Shown: positions 7,270 through 15,236, numbered from the stretch's first letter. The stretch is DNA of 32,462 bases from Aurantimonas sp036252795 (GCA_036252795.1 DASYHY010000096.1:1-32462), one strand, 5' to 3'. Numbers and translations are program-made. Notes: a model not told the origin generated them from the letters alone.

Positions 7270-8528
7270 ACCCTGAAGCCACATGGGGTGCGGGCGCGAT
7301 CGCCCTGTCGCAGGCGGGCGTAACGGGCCCGGATCGTGTCCCGCCGTATCGAGACCAGCACCAGTGTCATGAAGGAGAAGGTCGACAGGATCATCCACTC
7401 GTTCAGGAGAACCCCGTGGAACGAGCCGAAGGTGATGACGAGGAACACGAAGGCGTAGGAGGTCTCCACCACCCGTCCGCCGGGCGCGCCATGCGTCACC
7501 TGGAGGAGAAAGACGCCAAATATCCCGAGGAGCAGAGCAAGACCCACCAGACCGTTGGCCGTAGCTTCGTCGATAAACAGGTTGTGCAGATGCGTGTAAC
7601 TCGCCACATAGGCTGCGTTTTCCTCGGCTACGGCATCGGCGACGGCATTGATCCGGTTCGTGCTTCCCACGCCCGTCAGGGGGTTGTCGGCGATGACGGC
7701 GAGGGAGCCAGCCCACATCACCGCCCGGACATCCATCGATCCCATCGCGAGACCGGTCTCCTCGAAGCGCTCAATTTCCGCGAGGCCCACCTCGAGGCGA
7801 TCATGAACCAGCGGAGCCGCCAGAACCGCGAGGGCAAGCGCGGCTGAAGCGGCCGGAACGGCCAGCCACCTGATGCGGGTTGGCATCTGCGGCCAGCGCC
7901 GCAGGATCGAGAACAGATCGAAGATCAGCACCGGCACGAAGACGATCCACGCCGCGCGCGTTCCGGTGAGTAGCACCGGGATGAAGGCGACGTAGGTCCA
8001 CAGCCGGCTGTTGGGCAGATAGGGCTCCGGGCGCCGCGCCTCCATCCGTGCCGCCAGACCCGCCGCCGCGACGAGGAATGCCAGGATCGCCGGGTTATGC
8101 CCCAGGCCGAGGCGCCCCACCGCCAGTTCCGGGTCGAAAGGTACCAGGATCAGGGCGGCGAGGATCGCCAGCCGGGAGCCGAGGATCAGCGAATCGAGCG
8201 GCTCCCTGATCAGGCTGATTCCCATCGGCAGGAACACGAAGCCGAGCATGATCCCGGTATAGGTCAGAAAGCGATTTGCCAGGATCGGCTCGCCGCGCGC
8301 GACGACCAGGATGAAGGTCCACGCGGCATAGCAGACGATGATCGCGCAGAAGGCCCGGTCGGCGTAACGCCAAGTGCGGTGCCGGGCGAAGCCCAGATTC
8401 ACGCCGATCATCCCGAAGAGGGCGAATATCAGTTTCGCCAGCGGATTGCCCAGAACCAGCAGCACCACGCCGAGGGTGAGGAGGGGCGCGTCAAATGGCC
8501 GCCGGGCGAGGAGCCATCGCTTGATCAT
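7266..8528 (-). CDS. O-antigen ligase / Wzy-type polymerase-like membrane protein
   Basis: Multi-pass inner-membrane protein of the Wzy/WaaL superfamily (Wzy_C domain), which polymerises polysaccharide repeat units or ligates them to a lipid acceptor on the periplasmic face. The 420 residues show about 10-12 hydrophobic segments, an arginine in the conserved TGTRAAW (Arg191), and a large periplasmic loop at about 244-320 ending in the diagnostic HLHNLFID (313-320). Ligase and polymerase cannot be told apart by motif alone. The start ATG overlaps the TGA of the upstream glycosyltransferase (ATGA at 8525-8528), so the two are probably translationally coupled. It ends tail-to-tail on the DUF2842 gene at 7266-7269. 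Confidence 0.88.
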   Translation of the reverse strand: MIKRWLLARRPFDAPLLTLGVVLLVLGNPLAKLIFALFGMIGVNLGFARHRTWRYADRAFCAIIVCYAAWTFILVVARGEPILANRFLTYTGIMLGFVFLPMGISLIREPLDSLILGSRLAILAALILVPFDPELAVGRLGLGHNPAILAFLVAAAGLAARMEARRPEPYLPNSRLWTYVAFIPVLLTGTRAAWIVFVPVLIFDLFSILRRWPQMPTRIRWLAVPAASAALALAVLAAPLVHDRLEVGLAEIERFEETGLAMGSMDVRAVMWAGSLAVIADNPLTGVGSTNRINAVADAVAEENAAYVASYTHLHNLFIDEATANGLVGLALLLGIFGVFLLQVTHGAPGGRVVETSYAFVFLVITFGSFHGVLLNEWMILSTFSFMTLVLVSIRRDTIRARYARLRQGDRARTPCGFRV

Positions 8529-9277
8529 CGCCGTTCCGACGCCCTGGCCGCATAGGCGGCACGGCGAAACAGTTCTGACGTCCGGAACGCCAGCGTCGAC
8601 AGGCGCCGCCAAGGCGCCAACCGCGCCGCGGCATACTTCTTGGTGCCGCCAATCAGGCTCTTCATCGTGGCCACGTTGTGTTCCACGAGATCCGGGCGCA
8701 CGTGGCGCAGGCGAAGGCCGAGGGCCCAGCCGCGCTCCAGCGCCACATCGTAGGGCAGGCGCATCGGGACGAGATGCTGCCTCAGGCGCGTCGCGGCCCG
8801 GCGGTTGAGCAGGTAGCAGGCGGAACTGCCGGTCGGCCCGAACCATGCCAGACCCAACTCCCGGCCTGGGCCGAGGGTGCGGCGCGGCCGAAACGCCGGC
8901 AGGCGGTGATGCATGAGCTTGACGAGATCCCAGTCGTCGACCGCCGTGATCGCCTCGATTGTCGGCAGGAAGTCTGCGGCCGGCCTGACGTCGTCCTCGA
9001 AGATCACTGCGGCATCCGCATCACCTGCCAGAAAACCATCCAGAACGTCGAGATGGCTGGCGTAGCAGCCATATTCGCCATCCATCGGGATCTTTCCGTG
9101 CAGGCGACGGAATCCAGCCTCGTCGAGGAGCTGCCGCTTTTCCGCGGGAGGAGCTGTCGCACCATCCACCGCCCGAACGCGCTGCAACTCCAGTCCGCAG
9201 GCAGCGGCATCGGCGGAGATTGCAGCGAGCCGATCAGGCGAACGGTCGAGGTTGATGACGTAATAGGCGATCTTCAA
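8525..9277 (-). CDS. Glycosyltransferase family 25 protein (LPS core-type)
   Basis: Likely transfers a hexose to lipopolysaccharide or another surface glycan on the cytosolic side. The protein (250 residues from the start chosen) begins with KIAYYVINLDRSPDR, the hallmark of GT25, then GCYASH near residue 72, the acidic VIFEDDV near 93-99 that would bind sugar nucleotide and metal, and SSACYLLNRRAA. I chose the TTG at 9277 because GAAGG (9285-9289) sits 7 bases upstream and the protein then begins exactly at the conserved strand. A GTG at 9340 would add 21 unconserved residues and start 9 bases after the upstream stop. The substrate sugar is unknown. It is in an operon with the ligase and the BY-kinase-like gene. 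Confidence 0.85.
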   Translation of the reverse strand: MKIAYYVINLDRSPDRLAAISADAAACGLELQRVRAVDGATAPPAEKRQLLDEAGFRRLHGKIPMDGEYGCYASHLDVLDGFLAGDADAAVIFEDDVRPAADFLPTIEAITAVDDWDLVKLMHHRLPAFRPRRTLGPGRELGLAWFGPTGSSACYLLNRRAATRLRQHLVPMRLPYDVALERGWALGLRLRHVRPDLVEHNVATMKSLIGGTKKYAAARLAPWRRLSTLAFRTSELFRRAAYAARASERR

Positions 9278-9349
9278 GCTGTGACCTTCGCATGCGGGAC
9301 CCGCCGACGCCGACGATGGGGCTGGGAAAGCGCAGTTCACCCGCAGAAG

Positions 9350-10201
9350 TCAAGGCGACGGGCTGGGCGCGCGGCCCGCCCCGGTCGCCGTTGCATCGGC
9401 GCGAGGATCTGCGGGTATCCGCATGGTCACCACGTCCGCCAGTCCGATCGACCGCAACTCCGCGGAGATGCTCTCGCCGATGCGATCGTCGCCCGCTCCG
9501 ATCGCCAGCACGACCGCCGTCCCGTCGTCCATCAGTGACGGGAGGTGGGCGATCGCTGCCCGATCGAATTCGATGACACGGCAGCCATAGGCCTGCCTGA
9601 AGGCAGCGAGGACGAGCCGAAGATGCGCCGGAAGCCCACCTCCCGCAGCATTCATGTGATACCCGCCCGAGGGGACGACATGGGCAGTGGAATGACGGTC
9701 GCGGTGGATGACCTCCGCCACTGGTGCGGTCCCGGCAACGATCGAAGCGATACCCCGCTCCCCTCGCCCCAGCCCGGCGATCGCCGCAATACGATCCCAT
9801 GGGGTCAGGTCGAGAAGTACCGACGCTGTTCCCGATGCCGCCAGTCCGCGAACGAGGCTCACTCCGCCAGGCTCCCGCGACGCTCCGGTGGAAAGGACGA
9901 TCACTCGCGCAAGGCAGGCGGAGCGGAGCGCATCCACGATCTCGCGCACGCTCGCCGCTTCGTCCGGGGACGGCGGAACGGCGGGCGCCGCGCTCCCTGC
10001 CGCAACCGCCGGCGGTCGGCCCGCCCCGGTTCCGCCCGTTCCCGCTTCAGGCCGGATCCGGTTGCGGGGCATCACCCGGGCCAGGAGACCGCCGTGATCT
10101 GAGCTAGCAATCAAGACGCTCTCCAGGCCTTGCCGCCGTTCCGGGAATACCCGCGATCCCGGCTGGTCGGCCGGATCCCAAGAAGATTCACCCTGGCGCA
10201 T
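9350..10201 (-). CDS. Degenerate BY-kinase-like (Wzc/ExoP cytoplasmic domain-like) protein
   Basis: I read this 283-residue protein as a relative of the cytoplasmic P-loop domain of polysaccharide copolymerase tyrosine kinases (Wzc, CpsD, ExoP). Family-like segments occur in the right order: VIVLSTGAS (100-108) where Walker A should begin, VLLDL (128-132) where the VLLIDAD strand should be, GIASIVAGTAPVAEVI (150-165) matching the 'GLxxxLxG' block, HVVPSGG (174-180), and CRVIEFD (207-213) at the Walker B position. The nucleotide-binding residues are missing: no GK[ST] in GASREPGGVS, and DAD reads DLT. There is no Wzz-type membrane domain and no tyrosine-rich tail. It probably does not hydrolyse ATP and may be a scaffold or regulator. 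Divergent from the wza-like gene and first in its operon. Confidence 0.6.
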   Translation of the reverse strand: MRQGESSWDPADQPGSRVFPERRQGLESVLIASSDHGGLLARVMPRNRIRPEAGTGGTGAGRPPAVAAGSAAPAVPPSPDEAASVREIVDALRSACLARVIVLSTGASREPGGVSLVRGLAASGTASVLLDLTPWDRIAAIAGLGRGERGIASIVAGTAPVAEVIHRDRHSTAHVVPSGGYHMNAAGGGLPAHLRLVLAAFRQAYGCRVIEFDRAAIAHLPSLMDDGTAVVLAIGAGDDRIGESISAELRSIGLADVVTMRIPADPRADATATGAGRAPSPSP

Positions 10202-10328
10202 TGTCCTGACCGGCCGGTTAAGCCGAACGCTTGATTTCGGGGACCGGGTTTTACCGGCGGTTAACCCTAACGGATTATCAACTTGGTCTTAGCTGCCTGC
10301 CGCCCTCGGCAGGAACCACGGAACGATC
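10202..10328. promoter_or_regulatory. Divergent control region with a leader hairpin before the wza-like gene
   Basis: This 127-bp spacer separates the two halves of the polysaccharide block and must hold both promoters. It is more AT-rich than its neighbours and contains GGTTAA twice (10213-10218 and 10259-10264). A hairpin CCTGCCG (10296-10302), loop CCCT, CGGCAGG (10307-10313) lies 15 bases before the wza-like start and could affect its translation. Promoter boxes are not clear enough to place. Confidence 0.5.
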
Positions 10329-10892
10329 ATGATGCGAAAGACGACCTTGGCGTTGCTTGGCGCGATGTTGGCATCCGTGGCGGGATGCGCATCCTACAAG
10401 CCCGTACCGCCAGCCTTTCATTCGGTCCTCAACCAGCCCTACCGGCTGGACAGCGGGGACGTACTGCGCGTCACCGTCTTCGAGCAGGCAGGCCTGACCA
10501 ACGCCTATCCGGTGGACAAGGCAGGCTACATCGCCTTCCCGCTGGTCGGGTCGGTCCCGGCACGGGGCCACACCACCGAGCAGGTCGAGGGGGCGATCGC
10601 CGACCGCCTGCGCGGCGGCTATCTGCGCGATCCCGATGTCACCGTGCAGGTGGATCAGTATCGGCCCTTCTTCATCATGGGAGAAGTCACGACCGGCGGC
10701 CAGTATACTTATGTGCCCGGCATGACGGTCCAGAAGGCCGTGGCCATCGCCGGCGGGTTCACGCCCCGCGCCGAGCAGGAATCGGTCGACATCACGCGGC
10801 AGGTCGGCGGGCGCATCCTCACCGGCCGGGTTCTGACGTCCGACCCGATCGTGCCCGGCGACACGCTCTACATTCGCGAACGCTGGTTCTAG
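10329..10892 (+). CDS. Wza-type polysaccharide export lipoprotein
   Basis: Periplasmic/outer-membrane part of a capsule or exopolysaccharide export channel. The 187-residue precursor has a lipoprotein signal (MMRKTTLALLGAMLASVAGC) with lipobox VAGC and the acylated cysteine at residue 20. YRLDSGDVLRVTVF (about 38-51) opens the polysaccharide-export domain, and an SLBB-type region with FFIMGEVTTGGQY follows at about 113-125. It is about half the length of E. coli Wza and lacks its C-terminal membrane helix region, as is common in rhizobial exopolysaccharide export proteins. Two adjacent ATGs (10329, 10332) are both possible starts. It is followed after 226 bp by the priming transferase. Confidence 0.9.
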   Translation: MMRKTTLALLGAMLASVAGCASYKPVPPAFHSVLNQPYRLDSGDVLRVTVFEQAGLTNAYPVDKAGYIAFPLVGSVPARGHTTEQVEGAIADRLRGGYLRDPDVTVQVDQYRPFFIMGEVTTGGQYTYVPGMTVQKAVAIAGGFTPRAEQESVDITRQVGGRILTGRVLTSDPIVPGDTLYIRERWF

Positions 10893-11118
10893 GCTGCGGC
10901 GACCGCTCGCCCGCAAGGCTTCCTCTCGGAAGCGGCGCGAGCACCACAAGACGCGCCGAACGTCGATCAAACCGCCGCTCGGTCGAATGCTTCGCTTTGC
11001 GAGAACGGATTCTTAGCCGCCTTCATGCATGGTGCCGGCAGCTGGCGCTTGGCCACGCGACCGCTGCGGTCGCTTGGGCGAGAGTGCCGCGCAGCCACGG
11101 ATGGGCGGACGCAGACAA

Positions 11119-12654
11119 ATGGCGAACATCGAAGAAGGACTGCCGTTCACTCGCGAAGCCCTGCGCGCGTTCCGCTCTGAGCCCCAGGAAGACGCGCCGC
11201 CGCTGAACGCCTTCGCCGCGCGAACGGCGCTGCAATACCAGAACGACTTCATCACCCCGCGCCTGCTCGCCGGCGTATGGCGCGGCGTCGAGTTCGCGCT
11301 GCTGACGGCACTCGGTCTTGCGATCTTCACCCTCTATGTCGGCTCGTCGAGCCAGCTGTGGCTCTCCTATCTCTTCCTCTCCGTGCTGGGCGCGGGGCTC
11401 GGCGTCGTCGTCATCGGCGTGGCGCACGGATACGATCTGGCGATCCTCAAGGGCAGCCTGATCCGGTTCTGGCGGGTCGCGCTCGCCTGGATGGCGACGC
11501 TCTCGCTACTGACGATGGCACTGTTCTTCCTGTTCAACGACGGTGCCCACTCGCGCGTGTGGCTCGGCACGTGGCTCATATCCGGCGTGGCGACGCTCTT
11601 CGTCGGCCGCGTCGTCCTGCGCGCGAAGATACGCCGCTGGGCCAGGAACGGGCGCATGGAGCGGCGGGCGGTGGTCGTCGGCGGCGGCAAGGGCGCCGAG
11701 ACGCTGATCCGGGACCTGGAAGGTCAGCCGGATAGCGACATCCGCATCTGCGGCATCTTCGACGACCGCGACGATTCCCGCTCTCCGCCGATCGTTGCCG
11801 GCTATCCCAAGCTTGGCAACATCCGCGAACTGGTGGAGTTCGCCCGGCTTGCCCGCATCGACATGCTGATCGTCACGCTGCCGCTTTCGGCCGAGCAGCG
11901 CCTTCTGTCGCTGCTGAAGCATCTGTGGGTACTGCCGCTTGACATCCGCCTGTCGGCTCACTCCGCACAGCTGCGCTTCCGCCCGCGCGCCTACTCCTTC
12001 GTCGGCGACATCCCGCTCATCGACGTCTTCGACCAGCCGCTGGCCGACTGGGACCGCGTGGGCAAGCGGCTGTTCGACGTGATCTTCGCCAGCCTCGCCC
12101 TCATCGCGCTGGCGCCGGTGATGGTCGTCACGGCGCTGGCGATCAAGCTGGATTCGCGTGGACCGGTACTGTTCCGTCAGAAGCGCCACGGCTTCAACAA
12201 TCAGATCATCGAGGTCTTCAAGTTCCGCTCGCTCTTCCACGAGATGGCCGACCCGCTCGCCCGGCAGATCGTGACGCGCGACGACAAGCGCGTGACGCGA
12301 GTCGGCCGCTTCATCCGCAAGACGTCGATTGACGAACTGCCGCAGCTCTTCAACGTCCTGAGGGGCGACTTGTCGCTGGTCGGGCCGCGCCCGCACGCCG
12401 TGCATGCGATATCGAGTCGCAACGAAACCTTCGTGCAGATCGTCGACGGCTATTTCGGGCGCCACAAGGTCAAGCCGGGCATCACCGGCTGGGCGCAGAT
12501 CAAGGGCTGGCGCGGAGAGATCGACCGGGCCGACAAGCTCGAGAAGCGCTTCGAGCACGACCTCTATTATATCGAGAATTGGTCGCTGCTCCTCGACCTC
12601 TACATCCTGCTCATGACGCCGATCAGCCTGCTGAAGTCGGAATCGGCCTACTGA
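11119..12654 (+). CDS. Polyprenyl glycosylphosphotransferase priming exopolysaccharide synthesis (WcaJ/ExoY-like)
   Basis: Integral membrane enzyme that moves a sugar phosphate (probably glucose or galactose phosphate) from a UDP-sugar to undecaprenyl phosphate, the first step of repeat-unit assembly. The 511 residues divide into a tail, four membrane helices (about 48-165), a CoA_binding_3-like Rossmann domain (RRAVVVGGGKGAE, 182-194), and a C-terminal sugar-transferase domain (about 313-511). That domain opens with KRLFDVIFASLALI and contains FRQKRHGF, FKFRSL, DELPQLFNVLRGDLSLVGPRP and KPGITGWAQIKG. I chose the ATG at 11119; an ATG at 11101 would add six residues. Its stop overlaps that of convergent cysQ by 7 bases. 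The 226-bp spacer upstream has two short hairpins (10918-10933 and 11057-11073) but no clear promoter. Confidence 0.92.
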   Translation: MANIEEGLPFTREALRAFRSEPQEDAPPLNAFAARTALQYQNDFITPRLLAGVWRGVEFALLTALGLAIFTLYVGSSSQLWLSYLFLSVLGAGLGVVVIGVAHGYDLAILKGSLIRFWRVALAWMATLSLLTMALFFLFNDGAHSRVWLGTWLISGVATLFVGRVVLRAKIRRWARNGRMERRAVVVGGGKGAETLIRDLEGQPDSDIRICGIFDDRDDSRSPPIVAGYPKLGNIRELVEFARLARIDMLIVTLPLSAEQRLLSLLKHLWVLPLDIRLSAHSAQLRFRPRAYSFVGDIPLIDVFDQPLADWDRVGKRLFDVIFASLALIALAPVMVVTALAIKLDSRGPVLFRQKRHGFNNQIIEVFKFRSLFHEMADPLARQIVTRDDKRVTRVGRFIRKTSIDELPQLFNVLRGDLSLVGPRPHAVHAISSRNETFVQIVDGYFGRHKVKPGITGWAQIKGWRGEIDRADKLEKRFEHDLYYIENWSLLLDLYILLMTPISLLKSESAY

Positions 12655-13463
12655 GCCGCTCTCGGGAGTATTCCCGCGCGACGCAGCAGCGAGCGGTCGC
12701 CGACGGCGATGAAGTCCGGATTGGCGAATAGGTCCTCGCCCGGCGTGCCGGAGCGCCCGTATCGCAACGGCATCCCGTCGGTGCTGACGGTCAGGCCGCC
12801 GGCGGCGCGCAGGATGGCGTCTCCCGCAGCCGTGTCCCATTGCATCGTGCGCCCGAAGCGCGGGTAGAGGTCGGCCTGCCCCTCGGCGAGCAGGCAGAAC
12901 TTCAGCGACGAGCCCACGGACAGCACCTCCCCTTTCGGAATGGAGGACAGGTAATCCCGCGTCTTGGCCGAGAGATGGTCGCGGCTGGCGACGACATCGA
13001 CTTTTGACAGAGCCGGCCGCGTCGCGAGAGCATGGGTTGCACCCTCCCGCTCCACCACGGGGAGCTGGCCGACACCACCGTGAAAGATCACGCCCGTCTC
13101 GGGCACGCCGATGCAGCCGAAGACCGGCGCGCCGGCCTCGATCAGCGCGACATTGACGGTGTAGTCCGACATGCCCGCGATGAAGCTCCTTGTGCCGTCG
13201 AGCGGATCGACCAGCAGGAATCGACGCGCGAGTTCGGGAACATCACCGACTGCAAACCGCTCCTCCGCGACGACAGGGATGTCGCAGGCGGCGCCGAGGA
13301 CCCGGAGGATCGCCCTCTCGGCCGCCTCGTCGGCTTCCGTCACCGGCGAGCGGTCCGGCTTGAAGGCGACCTCGCCTGCCGCCGCGGACCGTTCGTGGAT
13401 CGCCGCCATGCCCGCACGCACGGCTTCCACCATGACGGCCGGATCCAATGCAGTTCCTGTCAT
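12648..13463 (-). CDS. cysQ: 3'(2'),5'-bisphosphate nucleotidase CysQ
   Basis: Magnesium-dependent phosphatase of the inositol monophosphatase superfamily that removes the 3' phosphate of PAP/PAPS, recycling the by-product of sulfate activation. The 271-residue protein has the metal site as expected: AEE (66-68), DPLDGT (86-91) and the C-terminal WDTAAGDA. PDRSPVTEAD (36-45) upstream is also conserved. The ATG at 13463 gives the usual family length; the open frame continues upstream for 55 unconserved codons. No cysteine or sulfate genes are nearby, so the role is assigned from the family, and a broader sugar-phosphatase activity remains possible. Confidence 0.88.
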   Translation of the reverse strand: MTGTALDPAVMVEAVRAGMAAIHERSAAAGEVAFKPDRSPVTEADEAAERAILRVLGAACDIPVVAEERFAVGDVPELARRFLLVDPLDGTRSFIAGMSDYTVNVALIEAGAPVFGCIGVPETGVIFHGGVGQLPVVEREGATHALATRPALSKVDVVASRDHLSAKTRDYLSSIPKGEVLSVGSSLKFCLLAEGQADLYPRFGRTMQWDTAAGDAILRAAGGLTVSTDGMPLRYGRSGTPGEDLFANPDFIAVGDRSLLRRAGILPRAAQ

Positions 13464-13609
13464 GGCCGTTGTCCCGCTCTGTCCGGCGTCGCGCCGCATT
13501 TGATCGCCAGCCAAGGCTGCTAGAGCCTTCCGTCGCAGCCTTCCACCGTCCTTGGCGGATCGACTATGGCAGACGGTTTCCCGTGCTTCCATCGAGGCTC
13601 CCATGCCGG

Positions 13610-13891
13610 CGCGGTCGCCTCTCGTCATGGCCGGCGGCGCGCGACACCATGCCGAAGCATCTCATAGCGCTCTTCGCCCACGGGATGTCGACTTTCCATG
13701 CCACGCTAAAGGGGATCGACAGTTCCGGCTTCGACCGGCCTGTCGCCATCACCAACAATGATTTCCGGTTCGTCGCAGCGGAGCAAGTGACCGCGCTCGG
13801 CATCAGGGGCGAGATCGTAATCGAGCGGCGCAATTACGCAGCAGCCGTCGCCGTCGGTTCGATCCTGGCGGAGAATGTCTCCGGGCCGGAC
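13610..13891 (+). pseudogene. Decayed N-terminal fragment of mannose-1-phosphate guanylyltransferase (manC/xanB)
   Basis: A stretch read in one frame on the plus strand matches the N-terminal third of ManC-type enzymes: RDTMPKHLIALF (family SRxxxPKQFL), STFHATL, RPVAITNNDFRFVAAEQV (family PVVICNEQHRFIVAEQL) and IVIERRNYAAAVAVGSILAE (family IILEPxGRNTAPAIAxAA). The glycine-rich GGSGTRLWPxSR start is scrambled between about 13610 and 13640, and the EP pair before the arginine is missing. Only about 90 of an expected roughly 470 codons remain. The frame then reads on into the complement of tRNA-Pro. It cannot be a working gene. The 440 bp between cysQ and the tRNA contain nothing else I recognise. 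Intact ManC would make GDP-mannose for polysaccharides. Confidence 0.75.
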
Positions 13892-13901
13892 ATCCGACGA
13901 G

Positions 13902-13978
13902 TGGTCGGAGCGAGAGGATTCGAACCTCCGACCCCTTGGACCCCATCCAAGTGCGCTACCAGGCTGCGCTACGCTCCG
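13902..13978 (-). tRNA. tRNA-Pro (anticodon GGG)
   Basis: A complete cloverleaf is visible on the minus strand: acceptor CGGAGCG pairing with CGCTCCG, D arm GCGC...GCGC around AGCCTGGTA, anticodon stem CTTGG/CCAAG with loop ATGGGGT (anticodon GGG), T arm GGAGG TTCGAAT CCTCT, discriminator A and an encoded CCA (13902-13904). The length is 77 bases. It reads the proline codon CCC and also CCU by wobble. The CCA end lies 10 bases from the manC relic. Confidence 0.96.
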
Positions 13979-13988
13979 ACTGCGAGAA

Positions 13989-14017
13989 GCCGTAGAGAAA
14001 TCCCGGTTCACACGCAA
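13989..14017 (-). promoter_or_regulatory. Candidate promoter of tRNA-Pro
   Basis: On the minus strand TTGCGT (14012-14017) and TACGGC (13989-13994) are 17 bases apart, 10 bases before the tRNA 5' end. The -35 is good, the -10 is poor. Confidence 0.35.
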
Positions 14018-14174
14018 GAGCCTTCCGACGACGCGTGCGCCATTGACCGGCGCGCGGCTTTTGTCTTCCCCTGCCGGCCGCTTTGGCGCTATCGAACCTC
14101 GATATGCGGCCGATCGGATCTTATGATGGCCTCCCCCGGTGCCCGCGGCGTCGGGATGGGAAAGAGGATTTCAG

Positions 14175-15197
14175 ATGGCGGTTATGGTCACCGGCGGCGC
14201 CGGCTATATCGGCAGCCACATGGCCTGGACGCTCGTCGAAGCGGGCGAGTCCGTGGTCGTCGTCGATCGGCTGAGCACGGGCTTCGAGTGGGCCGTGCCG
14301 GCAGAGGCCGAACTCGTCGTCGCCGACATCGCCGATCAGAGGCAGATCGAGGACGTGATGCGGCAGCACGCCGTCGATGCCGTCATCCACTTCGCCGGGT
14401 CGATCCTCGTGGCGGAATCGGTAGCGGACCCCCTCGCCTACTACCTGAACAACACCGTCGCCTCGCGCAGCCTCATCGAAAGCGCGGTGAGGTCCGGCGT
14501 CACCAGCTTCATCTTCTCCTCGACGGCAGCGGTGTACGGAAGTCCCGCCCAAATCCCGGTTCCGGAGGATGCGCCTCTCCGGCCGGAATCGCCCTATGGC
14601 ACATCCAAGCTGATGACGGAGCTGATGCTGCGGGACGCTGCTGCAGCGCACGATTTGCGCCACGCGTCGCTTCGTTATTTCAACGTCGCCGGGGCCGATC
14701 CGGCGGGCCGCACCGGCCAGTCGCGCGCGGGGGCGACCCATCTCATCCACGTGGCGGCGGAAGCCGTGACCGGCAAGCGCGATCATCTGCCGATCTTCGG
14801 CACGGATTACCCCACCGCCGACGGCACCTGCATCCGCGACTACATCCATGTCAGCGATCTGGTGGCGGCACACTACCTGGCGCTGCAGCGACTGCGCGAC
14901 GGAGGCGGCAACCTGACCGCCAATCTCGGCTACGGAAAAGGCTACTCGGTACTCGAGGTGATCGACGCGGTGAAACGCGTCGCCGGCCGCGATATCGAGA
15001 CAAGGCTTCAGGACCGGCGCCCGGGCGACGCGGTGGCGATCGTGGCGAACGCCGACCTCGCGCGTCGCGAGTTGGGCTGGTCGCCCCGCTATGACGATCT
15101 CGACACCATCGTCGCCGATGCGCTTCGCTGGGAGGAGATCCTGCGTACCCGCAACGCCGCAACGCCGATGCGAAGAAGCCGCCTCGCAGGCAGCTAG
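14175..15197 (+). CDS. galE: UDP-glucose 4-epimerase
   Basis: NAD-dependent short-chain dehydrogenase-type epimerase that interconverts UDP-glucose and UDP-galactose, supplying galactose for lipopolysaccharide and exopolysaccharide (the rhizobial ExoB role). The 340-residue protein has TGGAGYIGSH (6-15), the SSTAAVYG active-site serine/threonine segment (115-122), the catalytic YxxxK pair Tyr141 and Lys145 in YGTSK, RYFNVAGAD and RDYIHVSDL. The ATG at 14175 has AGAGG 7 bases upstream and places the nucleotide fold at the N-terminus. The in-frame upstream ATG at 14139 is less likely. It is single, with tRNA-Pro divergent on one side and merR convergent on the other. Confidence 0.95.
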   Translation: MAVMVTGGAGYIGSHMAWTLVEAGESVVVVDRLSTGFEWAVPAEAELVVADIADQRQIEDVMRQHAVDAVIHFAGSILVAESVADPLAYYLNNTVASRSLIESAVRSGVTSFIFSSTAAVYGSPAQIPVPEDAPLRPESPYGTSKLMTELMLRDAAAAHDLRHASLRYFNVAGADPAGRTGQSRAGATHLIHVAAEAVTGKRDHLPIFGTDYPTADGTCIRDYIHVSDLVAAHYLALQRLRDGGGNLTANLGYGKGYSVLEVIDAVKRVAGRDIETRLQDRRPGDAVAIVANADLARRELGWSPRYDDLDTIVADALRWEEILRTRNAATPMRRSRLAGS

Positions 15198-15236
15198 CCA
15201 CGCTGCGACAAGAGCGAAGTGTTGCGGCGCCGTGAC

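Noticed and set aside
10213..10290. Possible CtrA sites around the GGTTAA repeats
   Set aside because: No TTAA-N7-TTAA pair is present; the second half-sites do not match.
11057..11073. Hairpin GCGACCG-CTG-CGGTCGC as a terminator between the wza-like and exoY-like genes
   Set aside because: The loop is tight, there is no T-run, and it lies 165 bases past the wza-like stop; it may be chance in GC-rich DNA.
13448..15094. 548-codon open frame running through the manC relic, tRNA-Pro complement and galE
   Set aside because: Only a stretch of about 90 codons near its start resembles a protein (ManC); the rest crosses a tRNA gene and is out of frame with galE.
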